From: Krasilnikoviella flava
GTDB taxonomy: Bacteria > Actinomycetota > Actinomycetes > Actinomycetales > Cellulomonadaceae
Assembly (NCBI RefSeq): GCF_900167525.1
Contig: NZ_FUZQ01000003.1
Span: 1 to 64,000, forward strand
Direction of reading: 5' to 3'
DNA length: 64,000 bases
Shown: piece after piece, positions 52,084-62,412 of the stretch
How positions within the stretch are numbered: the stretch's first letter is position 1
Layout of the letters: each line of letters opens with the position of its first letter
Translations under genes and position numbers: made by a program
Notes under the pieces: model-generated
What the model was told of the DNA's origin: nothing
The model's database searches: none
The model's input: only the letters and a program-made list of their open reading frames with translations

Positions 52084-53160
52084 GTGAGCACCCCCGAGCC
52101 CGCCCCCGCCCCGCTGCGTCTCGGCACCCGCGGCAGCGCCCTCGCGACGACGCAGTCCGGACTGGTCGCGCGGCGGCTCGAGGAGCTGCTGGGCCGCCCG
52201 GTCGAGCTGGTGCGCATCCGCACGGAGGGGGACGTGAAGACGGGCTCCCTCGCCTCGCTGGGCGGCACGGGCGTGTTCGTCACCGCCCTGCGTGAGGCGC
52301 TGCTCGACGGCCGATGCGACGTCGCCGTGCACTCGCTCAAGGACCTGCCCACGGCGCAGCCCGCCGACCTGACGATCGTCACCCCCGAGCGGGAGGACCC
52401 GCGCGACGCGCTGTGCGCCCGTGACGGCCTGACGCTCGACACGCTCCCTCGGGGCGCGCGCGTCGGCACCGGCTCCCCGCGCCGCGCCGCACTGGTGCAG
52501 GCCGCGCGGCCCGACGTCGAGCTCGTGGACATCCGCGGCAACGTCGAGACGCGCCTGGCCCGCGCGCTCGGCCCGGACGCCGACCTCGACGCCGTCGTCC
52601 TCGCGCTCGCCGGCCTGTCCCGGCTGGGCCGCACCGAGGTGGTCACGCAGGCGCTCGACCCGGTCGTCGTCGCCCCCGCGCCCGGGCAGGGCGCGCTCGC
52701 CGTCGAGGCGCGCACCGGCGACCTCGCGGCCGGCACCCCGCTGGCCGAGGCGTTCGCCGCGCTCGACCACCACCCGACGCGGCTCGCGGTGCTGGCCGAG
52801 CGTGCGGTGCTCGCGCGCCTCGAGGCCGGGTGCGCCGCCCCGGTCGGCGCGCACGCGCGGGTCGAGGCGGGCGAGCTGGAGCTCACCGCGGTGGTCGCGC
52901 GCGTCGACGGCACGGAGCAGCTCACGCACAGCGCGTCGGCGCCCCTCGCCGCGGCCGACGCGACCGCGCAGGACGACGCCGCGACCACGCTGGGCGTCCG
53001 GGTCGCCGAGGCCCTGCTCGCCGACGGTGCCGCCCGCCTGGCCCCGCTCGTGGGTGGCCCCGGCGAGCCGCGCAGCGCCACGCCGGACGACGTCGTGTCG
53101 CGCACCGACGTCGCGCCGCTGCACGCGTCCACCGGCACGGACGACCCGGAGGGCGCGTGA
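52084..53160 (+). CDS. hemC: Hydroxymethylbilane synthase (porphobilinogen deaminase)
   Basis: 358 residues. Condenses four porphobilinogens into hydroxymethylbilane. Motifs RLGTRGSALATTQS, LKDLPT, GTGSPRRAAL and the dipyrromethane-cofactor Cys250 in EAGCAAPVGAHA are all present. The start is GTG 52084. Its stop overlaps hemD by 4 bp. Confidence 0.95.
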   Translation: MSTPEPAPAPLRLGTRGSALATTQSGLVARRLEELLGRPVELVRIRTEGDVKTGSLASLGGTGVFVTALREALLDGRCDVAVHSLKDLPTAQPADLTIVTPEREDPRDALCARDGLTLDTLPRGARVGTGSPRRAALVQAARPDVELVDIRGNVETRLARALGPDADLDAVVLALAGLSRLGRTEVVTQALDPVVVAPAPGQGALAVEARTGDLAAGTPLAEAFAALDHHPTRLAVLAERAVLARLEAGCAAPVGAHARVEAGELELTAVVARVDGTEQLTHSASAPLAAADATAQDDAATTLGVRVAEALLADGAARLAPLVGGPGEPRSATPDDVVSRTDVAPLHASTGTDDPEGA

Positions 53161-53999
53161 TCCTCGACGACGCCGCAGGGCCCCGGCGTGCCGTGCTCGT
53201 GGCGCGGGCGCCGGACCGCGGTGCTGCGCTCGCGCGGCTCCTGCAGGGGGCCGGGCACGACGTCGTCGTCGCCCCCGTGATCGAGCGCGCCCCCGCGGAC
53301 GACGTCGCCCCGCTCGACGACGCCGTCCGCGGCCTGGCACGCGGCGCCTACGCGTGGGCGGTCGTGACCAGCGTCAACGCCGTCGACGCGCTCGTCGACG
53401 CCGCCGGCCGGACCGGCACGAGCCTCGCGGCGTCCCACGCCCGCTGGGCCGCCGTCGGACCGGCCACGACCCGCGCCCTCGAGGCCGCGGGGGTCACGAC
53501 CGACCTCGTGCCAGCAGGTGACGCCACCGCCGCCGGGCTGGTCGCGGCGTTCCCCGACCCGGCCGTCACCGACCCGGATCTGCCCTCCGTGCTGCTGCCG
53601 CTCGGCGACCTGGCCAGCCCGACCCTCGACGACGGGCTGGCCGTCCGCGGCTGGGTGCCGCACGTCGTGACGGCGTACCGGACGGTGCACCACGCGCTGC
53701 CCGCGGACGTCGTGACCCGCGCCCGCAGCGGCGGCTTCGACGTCGTCGTCGTGTCCTCCGGATCGGTCGCGCGCGAGATCGCCGCCCAGGTCGGGACCGG
53801 CACGCCCGTCGTGGCCATCGGCGTCCCGTCGGCCGACGCCGCGCGCGACGCCGGGCTGGCCGTCGCCGCCGTCGCGGCGCAGCCCACCGACGACGCGCTC
53901 GCCGCGGCCGTCGCCTCCGCCCTCGACGCGACCGCCCCCGACTCCCTCGCCGCCCACCCGGCGGCGACCCCGTCCCTCTCCACGAAGGAGCACCCGTGA
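53157..53999 (+). CDS. hemD: Uroporphyrinogen-III synthase
   Basis: 280 residues, weakly conserved family. Two alpha/beta domains; segments [31 protein letters not shown] and [16 protein letters not shown] match the family. Cyclises hydroxymethylbilane to uroporphyrinogen III. GTG start with GGAGG before it and 4-bp overlaps with hemC and hemB on both sides; position confirms assignment. Confidence 0.88.
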   Translation: MILDDAAGPRRAVLVARAPDRGAALARLLQGAGHDVVVAPVIERAPADDVAPLDDAVRGLARGAYAWAVVTSVNAVDALVDAAGRTGTSLAASHARWAAVGPATTRALEAAGVTTDLVPAGDATAAGLVAAFPDPAVTDPDLPSVLLPLGDLASPTLDDGLAVRGWVPHVVTAYRTVHHALPADVVTRARSGGFDVVVVSSGSVAREIAAQVGTGTPVVAIGVPSADAARDAGLAVAAVAAQPTDDALAAAVASALDATAPDSLAAHPAATPSLSTKEHP

Positions 54000-55020
54000 G
54001 CACCTCGGGCAGCACGTCCGGCATCGTGTACCGCCCCCGCCGCCTGCGCACCACCCCGCGCATGCGGCGGCTGGCCGCCGAGACCCGCCTGCACGCGGCG
54101 GACCTCGTGCTGCCGCTGTTCGTCAAGGAAGGGCTGACCGAGCCTGCCCCCATCGCGTCGATGCCGGGCCAGGTGCAGCACACCGAGGCGTCGCTGCGCG
54201 ACGCCGTCGCCGACGCGGCCCGCGCGGGCCTGGGCGGCGTCATGCTGTTCGGCATCCCCGCGCAGCGTGACGCGACCGGTTCCGCCGGCGACGACCCGGA
54301 CGGCGTCCTGCAGCGCGGCATCCGGATCGCTCGCGAGGCGGTCGCGCAGGTCGAGGCCGACACCGGCCGCCCCGGCCCGGTCGTCATGGCCGACACGTGC
54401 CTGGACGAGTTCACCGACCACGGTCACTGCGGCGTGCTCACGGCAGGCCCGTCCGGCGAGCAGGTGGTGGACAACGACGCGACGCTCGACCGGTACGCGT
54501 CGATGGCGGTCGCGCAGGCCCGCGCGGGCGCGGAGGTCGTGGCGCCGTCCGGGATGATGGACGGCCAGGTCGCCGTCATCCGCGACGCGCTCGACGACGC
54601 CGGCTTCGACCAGGTGAGCATCCTGGCCTACAGCGCCAAGTACGCCAGCGCCTTCTACGGCCCGTTCCGCGACGCCGTCGACAGCGCCCTGCAGGGCGAC
54701 CGCCGCACCTACCAGATGGACGCCGCGAACGCCCGTGAGGGGCTGCGCGAGGCCGACCTCGACCTGGCCGAGGGTGCGGACATGGTCATGGTGAAGCCGG
54801 CGGGGACGTCGCTCGACGTGCTGCGCGGCGTCGCGGACCGTTCCGACGTCCCGGTCGCGGCATACCAGGTCAGCGGCGAGTACGCGATGATCGAGGCGGC
54901 CGCCGCGCACGGCTGGATCGACCGCAAGGGCGCCGTGCTCGAGTCGGTGACCGCCATCAAGCGCGCCGGCGCCGACGTCGTCCTCACCTACTGGGCCCCC
55001 GAGATCGCGGAGTGGATCAA

Positions 55021-55024
<4 letters not shown>
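53996..55024 (+). CDS. hemB: Delta-aminolevulinic acid dehydratase (porphobilinogen synthase)
   Basis: 342 residues. Condenses two 5-aminolevulinate molecules to porphobilinogen. Active-site lysines are in [16 protein letters not shown] (Lys215) and [12 protein letters not shown] (Lys267). Metal-site segment [16 protein letters not shown] is present. GTG start 53996 with AAGGAG; overlaps hemD and hemL by 4 bp each. Confidence 0.96.
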
Positions 55025-56391
<1,367 letters not shown>

Positions 56392-56397
56392 CCCGGG

Positions 56398-57186
56398 TCA
56401 GCGGCGGGCGACGCCGTCCTTGCCGCTGGCCGCGGTCGTCTTCGTCGTCGCGGGCACGACGATCTGGTACGTGCCGGCCTTCGAGCTCTTCACCCGGGTG
56501 ACGACCTTCCCGCCCGTGCGGGTCGTCACGTGCTTGACCGTGCGCCACCCGGCCGGGCCGGTCGGGTTGAAGCGGATCGCGACGCGCACGCCCGTCTTCC
56601 CCCTCCACGTGCCCGAGTCCGAGTACGAGCTCTTCCAGACGTTCTCCTTGACGGTGCCGCGCACCTGCACGTACGCGCGGGAGCCGCTGGCCCGATAGGC
56701 GCTGGTGCCCGTGACGGCGCGCTTGTTGCGCAGGTAGACGGTCGTCAGGTGGTCCTTGCTGGGGTAGAGCAGCGACCCGCCGTACTCCGGGGCGAGCTCG
56801 GCGCCGACGGCGAGCCGCTGCGGCACGAGGTGGTCGTACTTGCGGAACGTGATCGTGGTCTTCTTCGTCGTCGACACGCTGTTCGTGAAGTCCGCGTACT
56901 CCCACTGGAACGGGCCGTTGATGGACTCGGCGGTGGCGCTACCCGCGTTCCCCCACCAGCCGGTGAACGTCCCCGGGCCGGAGAACGACAGCTTCGCCGT
57001 GACGGGGATCTTGGTGTACCCCGCCCGGTTGATCGTCACGTACGTAGGGGTGGTGACGGTCATCCTCACCGACCGGCCCTCGTAGTCGTTGTCGGTGGTC
57101 GAGCCGCTGCCTGCCGCAGCGGGAGAGGCCACGGCTCCGACGGCCAGCACGGCGCCGAGCACGGACGCCACGATCTTGCGCTTCAT
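56398..57186 (-). CDS. Secreted protein of unknown function
   Basis: 262 residues. Signal peptide (positive n-region MKRK, hydrophobic stretch, AxA cleavage PAAAG near residue 36). The mature protein is rich in Thr, Ser, Val, Tyr and Trp with beta-type pattern, ends in repeated short segments of ~60 residues with W-K-x-V and RTGGKVVTRVKSSKAGTYQIVV. No cysteine motif or catalytic motif is recognised. Start ATG 57186. It follows the TetR gene on the same strand with 122 bp in between. Possibly a surface or spore-coat-like protein, but no function can be named. Confidence 0.7.
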   Translation of the reverse strand: MKRKIVASVLGAVLAVGAVASPAAAGSGSTTDNDYEGRSVRMTVTTPTYVTINRAGYTKIPVTAKLSFSGPGTFTGWWGNAGSATAESINGPFQWEYADFTNSVSTTKKTTITFRKYDHLVPQRLAVGAELAPEYGGSLLYPSKDHLTTVYLRNKRAVTGTSAYRASGSRAYVQVRGTVKENVWKSSYSDSGTWRGKTGVRVAIRFNPTGPAGWRTVKHVTTRTGGKVVTRVKSSKAGTYQIVVPATTKTTAASGKDGVARR

Positions 57187-57308
57187 CTCTGGTCCAACCT
57201 CGAGAGCAATGTGACTCACCGAGGGTAATCGTCAGGACAGTCGACTCTCCGGTTCCATGGGCAACGTCACCCACGGATCACCCGGACGACCTCGACCCCG
57301 CCCCGACG

Positions 57309-57869
57309 TCAGGGGGCGAGCGCCTTGTCCACCGTGCGCATCAGCTGCTGCACGACGTCGTGCCGCGACTCGTGCCCCTCGCGCAGGGTCTCCCAGGCCA
57401 GGTACAGCTGCGCCCAGATGGTGCCGATCACCCATGACGGGCTGAGCTCGAGGTCGAGGCTGCCGTCGTCGCGGCCCCGCTCGACCAGGGCGACCATCGG
57501 GTCGTCGTCCGCGCACCCGTCAGCGGGGGCGTCGGGCACGACCTCTGTGAACAGCAGCGTGAGGTGGTCGCCGAGCAGCAGGTACTCGGGGCAGAGCCGG
57601 CGCAGCGCCTCGCGGGCGGTGCCCTGGTCGAGCCGGGCCCGCTCGTGGGCCTCCCCCAGCCGGGCCACGGTCTCGGCGCCGACGGCCTCGAGAAGGTCCG
57701 AGCGCTCGGGGAAGTAGCGGTGCAGCGTGGTGCGGCCGACGCCCGCGGCGTCCGCGACCTGCCCGAGGGCCACGCCCGGGTCGCGCGCGAGCTGGGTCAC
57801 CGCCGCCTCGACGATCGCGCGCCGCGTGCGCGCGCGGGCTCCCGTCTCGACGTCCTGCACGTCCGTCAT
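57309..57869 (-). CDS. TetR-family transcriptional regulator
   Basis: 186 residues. N-terminal helix-turn-helix ALGQVADAAGVGRTTLHRYFPERSDLLEAV (about 35-65) and an all-helical ligand domain. Start ATG 57869, 7 nt after TAGCGT. Divergent from the ABC exporter; two different palindromes lie between them (57915-57932 and 57974-58018). It probably represses the exporter and itself until an inducer binds. Confidence 0.9.
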   Translation of the reverse strand: MTDVQDVETGARARTRRAIVEAAVTQLARDPGVALGQVADAAGVGRTTLHRYFPERSDLLEAVGAETVARLGEAHERARLDQGTAREALRRLCPEYLLLGDHLTLLFTEVVPDAPADGCADDDPMVALVERGRDDGSLDLELSPSWVIGTIWAQLYLAWETLREGHESRHDVVQQLMRTVDKALAP

Positions 57870-57876
57870 GCGGCGA

Positions 57877-57882
57877 ACGCTA
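57877..57882 (-). promoter_or_regulatory. -10 element TAGCGT for the TetR gene
   Basis: Minus strand TAGCGT, 7 nt before the ATG at 57869; predicted leaderless start. Confidence 0.5.
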
Positions 57883-57914
57883 CACCCGCGGAATGGAACG
57901 GTGCTTGACCGGGT

Positions 57915-57932
57915 TGGAACACTCGTGTTCCA
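57915..57932. promoter_or_regulatory. Candidate TetR operator, perfect 18-bp palindrome
   Basis: TGGAACAC-TC-GTGTTCCA: both 8-bp arms are perfectly inverse. It lies between the divergent TetR and ABC genes, 33 bp upstream of the TetR -10. TTGACC at 57905 could be a -35 of the exporter, placing this site in its spacer. Typical TetR-family operator geometry. Confidence 0.75.
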
Positions 57933-57973
57933 CTTTGGAATCCGGCCGACCCCAGCGAACCGCCGTCAGCATC

Positions 57974-58018
57974 GTCAACCAGGGTTGACGAGATCAAGGA
58001 GTGTCAACCATGGTTGAC
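57974..58018. promoter_or_regulatory. Two identical-arm palindromes flanking the RBS of the ABC exporter
   Basis: GTCAACC-AG-GGTTGAC (57974-57989) and GTCAACC-AT-GGTTGAC (58003-58018), 29 bp apart. The second contains the ATG at 58010, and the Shine-Dalgarno AAGGAG (57996-58001) lies between the two. They may be protein operators or RNA hairpins; the two arms can also pair with each other, which would enclose the ribosome-binding site. Confidence 0.8.
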
Positions 58019-59869
58019 AGCATGACCGCCACCGACTCCCCGCCGCCCGACCCCGCCACCGACGCCACGACCTCCGTCGCCCCCGAGAAGTCCGGCCGCG
58101 AGCGCCTGCGCATCCTGCTCGGCTTCGTCCGCCCGCACCGCCGCACGCTCGCCCTCGGCCTGGTGCTGGGGCTGCTCGCCACGGCGATGAGCCTCGCCAC
58201 CCCGATGGTCACCAAGTGGGTGCTCGACACCCTGTCCTCGGGCACGTCGATGAGCGGGCCGGTGGCCTGGCTCCTCGGCCTGATGATCCTCGGGTCGGTG
58301 GTGGGGCTGTTCCAGTGGATCCTGCTGGGCCGCCTCGCGGAGGACGTCGTCTACGAGGCCCGCTCGTCGATCGTCACGCGCTACCTGCGGGCCCGCGTCG
58401 GCGCCATCACCTCGAAGCCGGCGGGAGAGCTCGTCACGCGGGTCACCTCCGACACCCTGCTGCTGCGCGAGGCCACGTCGAACAGCCTGGTCAGCCTCGT
58501 CAACGGGTTCATCTCCCTGGTCGGCACGCTCGTCCTCATGGCGGTGCTCGACCTCACGCTGCTGGCCTCCACCGTGGTGGCGATCGTCGTGGTCGCGGTG
58601 GCGATGGCGCTGCTGCTGCCCGGCATCGGCAAGGCGCAGCACCGCACGCAGGCGGCGGTGGGGCGGCTCGGCGGCGCCGTCGAGGGCGCGGTGCGCGCCG
58701 TGCGCACGGTCAAGGCGAGCGGCGCGGAGGAGCGGCAGGGCCGCACGATCCTCGGCGACGCGCAGGAGGCGCGGAAGCACGCGGTGACGGCGGTGAAGAC
58801 CGAGGCCGTGGCCTGGACCGTGTCGTGGGGCGGCATCCAGCTCGCGATCATCGTGATCCTCGGCCTGGGCGCCTGGCGGGTGTCGGAGGACCTGCTGGCC
58901 GTCTCCAGCCTGGTCGCGTTCCTGCTCTACGCGTTCAACATCGTGGGCCCGATCTCCGAGCTCACGCAGGCGTTCACCACGCTGCAGTCCGGGCTTGCCG
59001 CCGCGGAGCGGATCCGCGAGGTGGAGACCATGGAGCTCGAGGAGGACGACGTCCCCGCCCGCGCCGGTACGCCCCGCGCGGTCCGGGCCGACGGTCGCGA
59101 CGACGCCGGGCCGGTCCTCGTGCTGGACGGCGTCACCGCCGGCTACGCCGAGGGCGCGCCGGTGGTGCACGACGTGACGCTCGAGGTGCCACGGCGGGGG
59201 CACGTCGCCCTGGTCGGCCCGTCCGGCGCGGGCAAGACGACGCTGCTGTCGCTCCTGCTGCGGTTCCTCGAACCGACGTCGGGCGAGCTGCGGCTGGACG
59301 GCGCGCCGTACCGCGACCTGACCCACGCGCAGGTGCGCGCACGGTTCGCCTACGTGGAGCAGGAGACGCCGGTGGTGCCGGGCACCGTCCGGGAGAACCT
59401 GCTGTTCAGCCGCCCCGACGCCACCGACGAGGAGGTGCGCGCCGTGCTCGAGGCGGTGCGCCTCGCCGCCGACCTGGACGCGCTGCCCGACGGGCTGGAC
59501 ACGTCCCTCGTGTCCTCCGCCGTCTCCGGCGGGCAGCGCCAGCGCATCGCCCTGGCCCGCGCGCTGCTCAAGGAGCCGGACGTGCTGCTCCTCGACGAGG
59601 CGACGTCGCAGGTGGACGGCCTCACCGAGGCGGCGATCCACGACGCGATCCGCGCGCACACCCGCCGCGGGGCCGTCGTGACCGTGGCGCACCGGCTGTC
59701 CACGGTGCTCGACGCCGACCGGATCCTCGTCATGGAGAACGGCCGCGTGCGAGCGAGCGGCACCCACGAGGAGCTGCACGCCACGGACGAGCTGTACCGC
59801 GACCTGGTGGCGGCGCTGCGCATCGCCGTCGACACGGAGCCCTCCGCCGTGCCCGTCGCCACCGCCTGA
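58010..59869 (+). CDS. ABC transporter, fused permease-ATPase (multidrug/lipid exporter type)
   Basis: 619 residues. Six-helix permease domain (about 30-320) then ATPase: Walker A GPSGAGKTT near residue 404, signature SGGQRQRIALARAL, Walker B VLLLDEATSQVDG and H-loop VAHRLST. A half-transporter that works as a homodimer and exports drugs or lipids. Start ATG 58010 was chosen because AAGGAG lies 8 nt upstream; GTG 58001 overlaps the site. It is divergent from TetR. Confidence 0.92.
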   Translation: MVDSMTATDSPPPDPATDATTSVAPEKSGRERLRILLGFVRPHRRTLALGLVLGLLATAMSLATPMVTKWVLDTLSSGTSMSGPVAWLLGLMILGSVVGLFQWILLGRLAEDVVYEARSSIVTRYLRARVGAITSKPAGELVTRVTSDTLLLREATSNSLVSLVNGFISLVGTLVLMAVLDLTLLASTVVAIVVVAVAMALLLPGIGKAQHRTQAAVGRLGGAVEGAVRAVRTVKASGAEERQGRTILGDAQEARKHAVTAVKTEAVAWTVSWGGIQLAIIVILGLGAWRVSEDLLAVSSLVAFLLYAFNIVGPISELTQAFTTLQSGLAAAERIREVETMELEEDDVPARAGTPRAVRADGRDDAGPVLVLDGVTAGYAEGAPVVHDVTLEVPRRGHVALVGPSGAGKTTLLSLLLRFLEPTSGELRLDGAPYRDLTHAQVRARFAYVEQETPVVPGTVRENLLFSRPDATDEEVRAVLEAVRLAADLDALPDGLDTSLVSSAVSGGQRQRIALARALLKEPDVLLLDEATSQVDGLTEAAIHDAIRAHTRRGAVVTVAHRLSTVLDADRILVMENGRVRASGTHEELHATDELYRDLVAALRIAVDTEPSAVPVATA

Positions 59870-59872
59870 GCG

Positions 59873-59904
59873 CCGGGCGCGGGGGCGCACGCCCCCGCGC
59901 CCGG
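59873..59904. terminator. Bidirectional hairpin terminator
   Basis: 14-bp perfect stem CCGGGCGCGGGGGC/GCCCCCGCGCCCGG, 4-nt loop, immediately after the ABC stop and before the convergent carboxypeptidase stop. No T-tract. Confidence 0.7.
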
Positions 59905-59906
59905 GG

Positions 59907-60929
59907 TCAGTCCTGCTCGGGCAGCGTGTCCCAGAACGAGGTGTCGGCCGTCTCGACCGACCCGTCCGCCACGGCCTTCGCCGTCGAGGTCAGCGTCACG
60001 ACCGACTGCCGGATGAGGTAGCCGTTGCTCTTCTGGCCGAGCACGTACGGCGCGTACTCGTGGTCGGACATGCCGCGCATCTCGAACAGGAGCGTGGAGA
60101 CGCCGTACTCCACCGCGATGCCGTTGCGGCCGATCGTGTCGGCGGTGCCGCCGACGTACTTGCCGATGTGCCCCCAGCCGGTCCGGTCGACGTTCTGGTA
60201 CACGACCGAGCCGAGGCGCTTGGACCGCTCGACGACCGCCGGGTCGGCGCCGGGCGACGTCGGGTAGAGGATCGAGCCCGACACCAGGTCGCCGTCGACG
60301 CGCGACTGCGTGCCCTGGTGGTGCAGGTCGATCATGTAGTCGACGTCGTAGGCGCCCAGGACGTTCTCGTGCAGCGCGCGGGTCTCGGGCTGCTCCTTGG
60401 CCACGTGGTCGCGGTTGAGGTCCACCTCGTTCGCGTTGTAGCGCGTGAGGTGCCGCTCCCCCTTGGCGAGGTAGTCCTCCAGGGAGAAGTTCACGTCGCC
60501 CATGGCGCCGTCAGCGTTGAACATCGGGATCAGGAGGATGTTGACGTCCTGCAGCATCCGGGCCTGCTGGCCGGAGCCCAGGGACTTGACGAAGTGCAGC
60601 ATCGCCTCGGTGGTGAGCTGCTCGTTCCCGTGCTGCTGGGCGAGGTAGAGGATCGTCGGGTTGGCGGGGTCGCTCACGTACTTCACGAGGTGGATGTCAC
60701 GGCCCTTGACGGTCTGGCCGATGACCTCGAGCTCCATCGCGTCCTGCTTCGCGTCCTGCGTCCGCAGGAAGTCGGCGACCTCGTCGTAGGTGGACAGGAT
60801 CGAGGTGGTGATCACCTCGTTGCCCCCGTAGTCCGGCCCTTCGCCGACGGCGACCGCGGTCGCGGTCGAGCCGACGATCAGGCCTCCGGCAAGGGCGAGG
60901 GCCGCGGTGGTCCTGGTGGTTCTGCGCAC
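59907..60929 (-). CDS. Secreted M14-family zinc carboxypeptidase
   Basis: 340 residues. Signal peptide (RRTTRTTAALALAGGLIVGSTATAVA), then an M14 metallopeptidase domain. Zinc ligand pair H..E in LAQQHGNEQ (about 98-101), and the third ligand His probably in the DLHH segment; FEMRG near the C-terminus carries a catalytic Glu. Likely trims C-terminal residues of peptides outside the cell. Start GTG 60929 with GAAGGAG 5 nt upstream; longer extensions are not supported. Confidence 0.86.
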   Translation of the reverse strand: MRRTTRTTAALALAGGLIVGSTATAVAVGEGPDYGGNEVITTSILSTYDEVADFLRTQDAKQDAMELEVIGQTVKGRDIHLVKYVSDPANPTILYLAQQHGNEQLTTEAMLHFVKSLGSGQQARMLQDVNILLIPMFNADGAMGDVNFSLEDYLAKGERHLTRYNANEVDLNRDHVAKEQPETRALHENVLGAYDVDYMIDLHHQGTQSRVDGDLVSGSILYPTSPGADPAVVERSKRLGSVVYQNVDRTGWGHIGKYVGGTADTIGRNGIAVEYGVSTLLFEMRGMSDHEYAPYVLGQKSNGYLIRQSVVTLTSTAKAVADGSVETADTSFWDTLPEQD

Positions 60930-61051
60930 GGCAACTCCTTCGTCGCGTATGGTGCCCGCCCCCGGGTCGGCGGCGGGTGAGCACACGGTATGGGCGACTC
61001 GTCCGCACCGCGCGGCGAGCCCGCACGCTCGCGACCAGGCACGATGCCGGA

Positions 61052-61065
61052 TGTATGCGCAGTCA
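61052..61065. promoter_or_regulatory. LacI operator upstream of its own gene
   Basis: TGTATGCGCAGTCA matches the palindrome TGTATGCGCATACA upstream of the binding-protein gene at 12 of 14 positions. It sits 58 bp before the LacI start, consistent with autoregulation. Confidence 0.65.
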
Positions 61066-61122
61066 CTATCGTGGGACCGCTCGCACGGCCGTGCGGGCGA
61101 CGCACGCGGTCAAGGAGTTCCG

Positions 61123-62253
61123 GTGGCGAAGGCCCCCACGGTGTACGACGTCGCGCAGCGCGCAGGGGTCTCGATCGCGACGGTCTCGCGGGTGCTGCGG
61201 CGACCCGACGACGTGCGCGAGCGCACCCGCACGGTGGTGCACGAGGCGATCCGCGAGCTGGGCTACGTGCCCTCCGGCGCGGCCCGCGGGCTGGCGGCGC
61301 GCTCCACGGGTGTGCTGGGCCTGTGCTTCCCTGACGTGGACGGCATCGACGAGGTCGACGACCTGCCCGACCCGGTCCGGGTGGGCGAGGCCGTCGAGGT
61401 GGTGCGCGACGTCGGCGGCCCGGTCACGGCCCGGTGGAGCAACCTGTACCTCGGCGAGGTGATGCGCGGCGCCGAGCTCGAGGCATGGCGCACCGGCCAC
61501 GCGGTGATGATCGGCGTGGCGCGCGGGCTGCGCCGCACGCAGGCGGTCAACGAGCTCGCGGGGCGCGTGGACGGCCTGGCGGTGCTGTCGAAGTCGGTGC
61601 CCGACGACCTGCTGGCGCACATCGCCCGCCGCGTGCCCGTCGTCGTCATGGCCGGCCCGCCGCAGGACGACGCCTACGACCACATCTCGGTGGACAACCG
61701 TGCGGGCACCCGCGCGCTGGTGGACCACCTCGTCGCCGACCACGGCATCCGCGACCTCGCGTTCGTAGGCGGACCCTTCGACTCTCCTGACGCGCACGAG
61801 CGCTTCCAGGGCTTCCGGGACGCGCTCACCGCGGCCGGCCTGGAAGCGCCCGACGAGCCGGCGGCGCGCTCCGACTTCACGCGGGCCGGCGCGCGTGAGC
61901 TGGCCCGCACGATGCTCGAGGCGCACGTGACCGGCCGGGGCCCCGGCGACACCGGGAGCGCGCTCCCCCGTGCGCTGGTCTGCTCGAACGACCAGACCGC
62001 GCTCGGCTTCCTCGACGTGCTCACCGAGGCGGGGGTCGACGTGCCGGGCGACGTCGCGCTGACCGGCTTCGACGGCATCGACGCCACGCAGGCGTCGCTC
62101 CCCCGGCTCACCACCGTGAGCCAGCCGATGGTCGAGCTGGGGCGGGCGGCCGTGGAGCTGCTGCGGTCGCGGCTGACCGACCCCGCCGCCCCGCCCGCCA
62201 CGGTGAACCTGCCCGTGCGGGTGCTGCTCCGCGAGAGCTGCGGCTGCACGTGA
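61123..62253 (+). CDS. LacI-family transcriptional regulator
   Basis: 376 residues. N-terminal helix-turn-helix VYDVAQRAGVSIATVSRVL with hinge AARGLAAR, then a periplasmic-binding-protein-like sugar-sensing core (SVDNRAGTRALVDHL, ALVCSNDQTALGFLDVL, LTGFDGIDATQASLPRLTTV). Has an extra ~25-residue acidic segment after the first beta strand (DGIDEVDDLPDPV). Start GTG 61123 with AAGGAG. It probably represses the adjacent binding-protein operon; a matching palindrome is found before both genes. Confidence 0.93.
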   Translation: MAKAPTVYDVAQRAGVSIATVSRVLRRPDDVRERTRTVVHEAIRELGYVPSGAARGLAARSTGVLGLCFPDVDGIDEVDDLPDPVRVGEAVEVVRDVGGPVTARWSNLYLGEVMRGAELEAWRTGHAVMIGVARGLRRTQAVNELAGRVDGLAVLSKSVPDDLLAHIARRVPVVVMAGPPQDDAYDHISVDNRAGTRALVDHLVADHGIRDLAFVGGPFDSPDAHERFQGFRDALTAAGLEAPDEPAARSDFTRAGARELARTMLEAHVTGRGPGDTGSALPRALVCSNDQTALGFLDVLTEAGVDVPGDVALTGFDGIDATQASLPRLTTVSQPMVELGRAAVELLRSRLTDPAAPPATVNLPVRVLLRESCGCT

Positions 62254-62306
62254 CGACCCTCGCGAGCGGGCGCCGCGGACCGCGTCCGGGCCACTGGCCA
62301 CGCGGT

Positions 62307-62336
62307 TTGCCGCTCCGAAATGTATGCGCATACACT
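62307..62336 (+). promoter_or_regulatory. Promoter and LacI operator of the SBP5 gene
   Basis: -35 TTGCCG (62307-62312), 18-bp spacer, -10 TACACT (62331-62336). The perfect palindrome TGTATGC-GCATACA (62321-62334) overlaps the -10, so a bound LacI protein would block the promoter. Confidence 0.75.
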
Positions 62337-62412
62337 CGCCGGGACGTCGCACGCCGACCCCGGCGTGCGCGGGCCCTCACAGGAGAGGCCTCGACGAAGA
62401 GGAGTGGATGTC

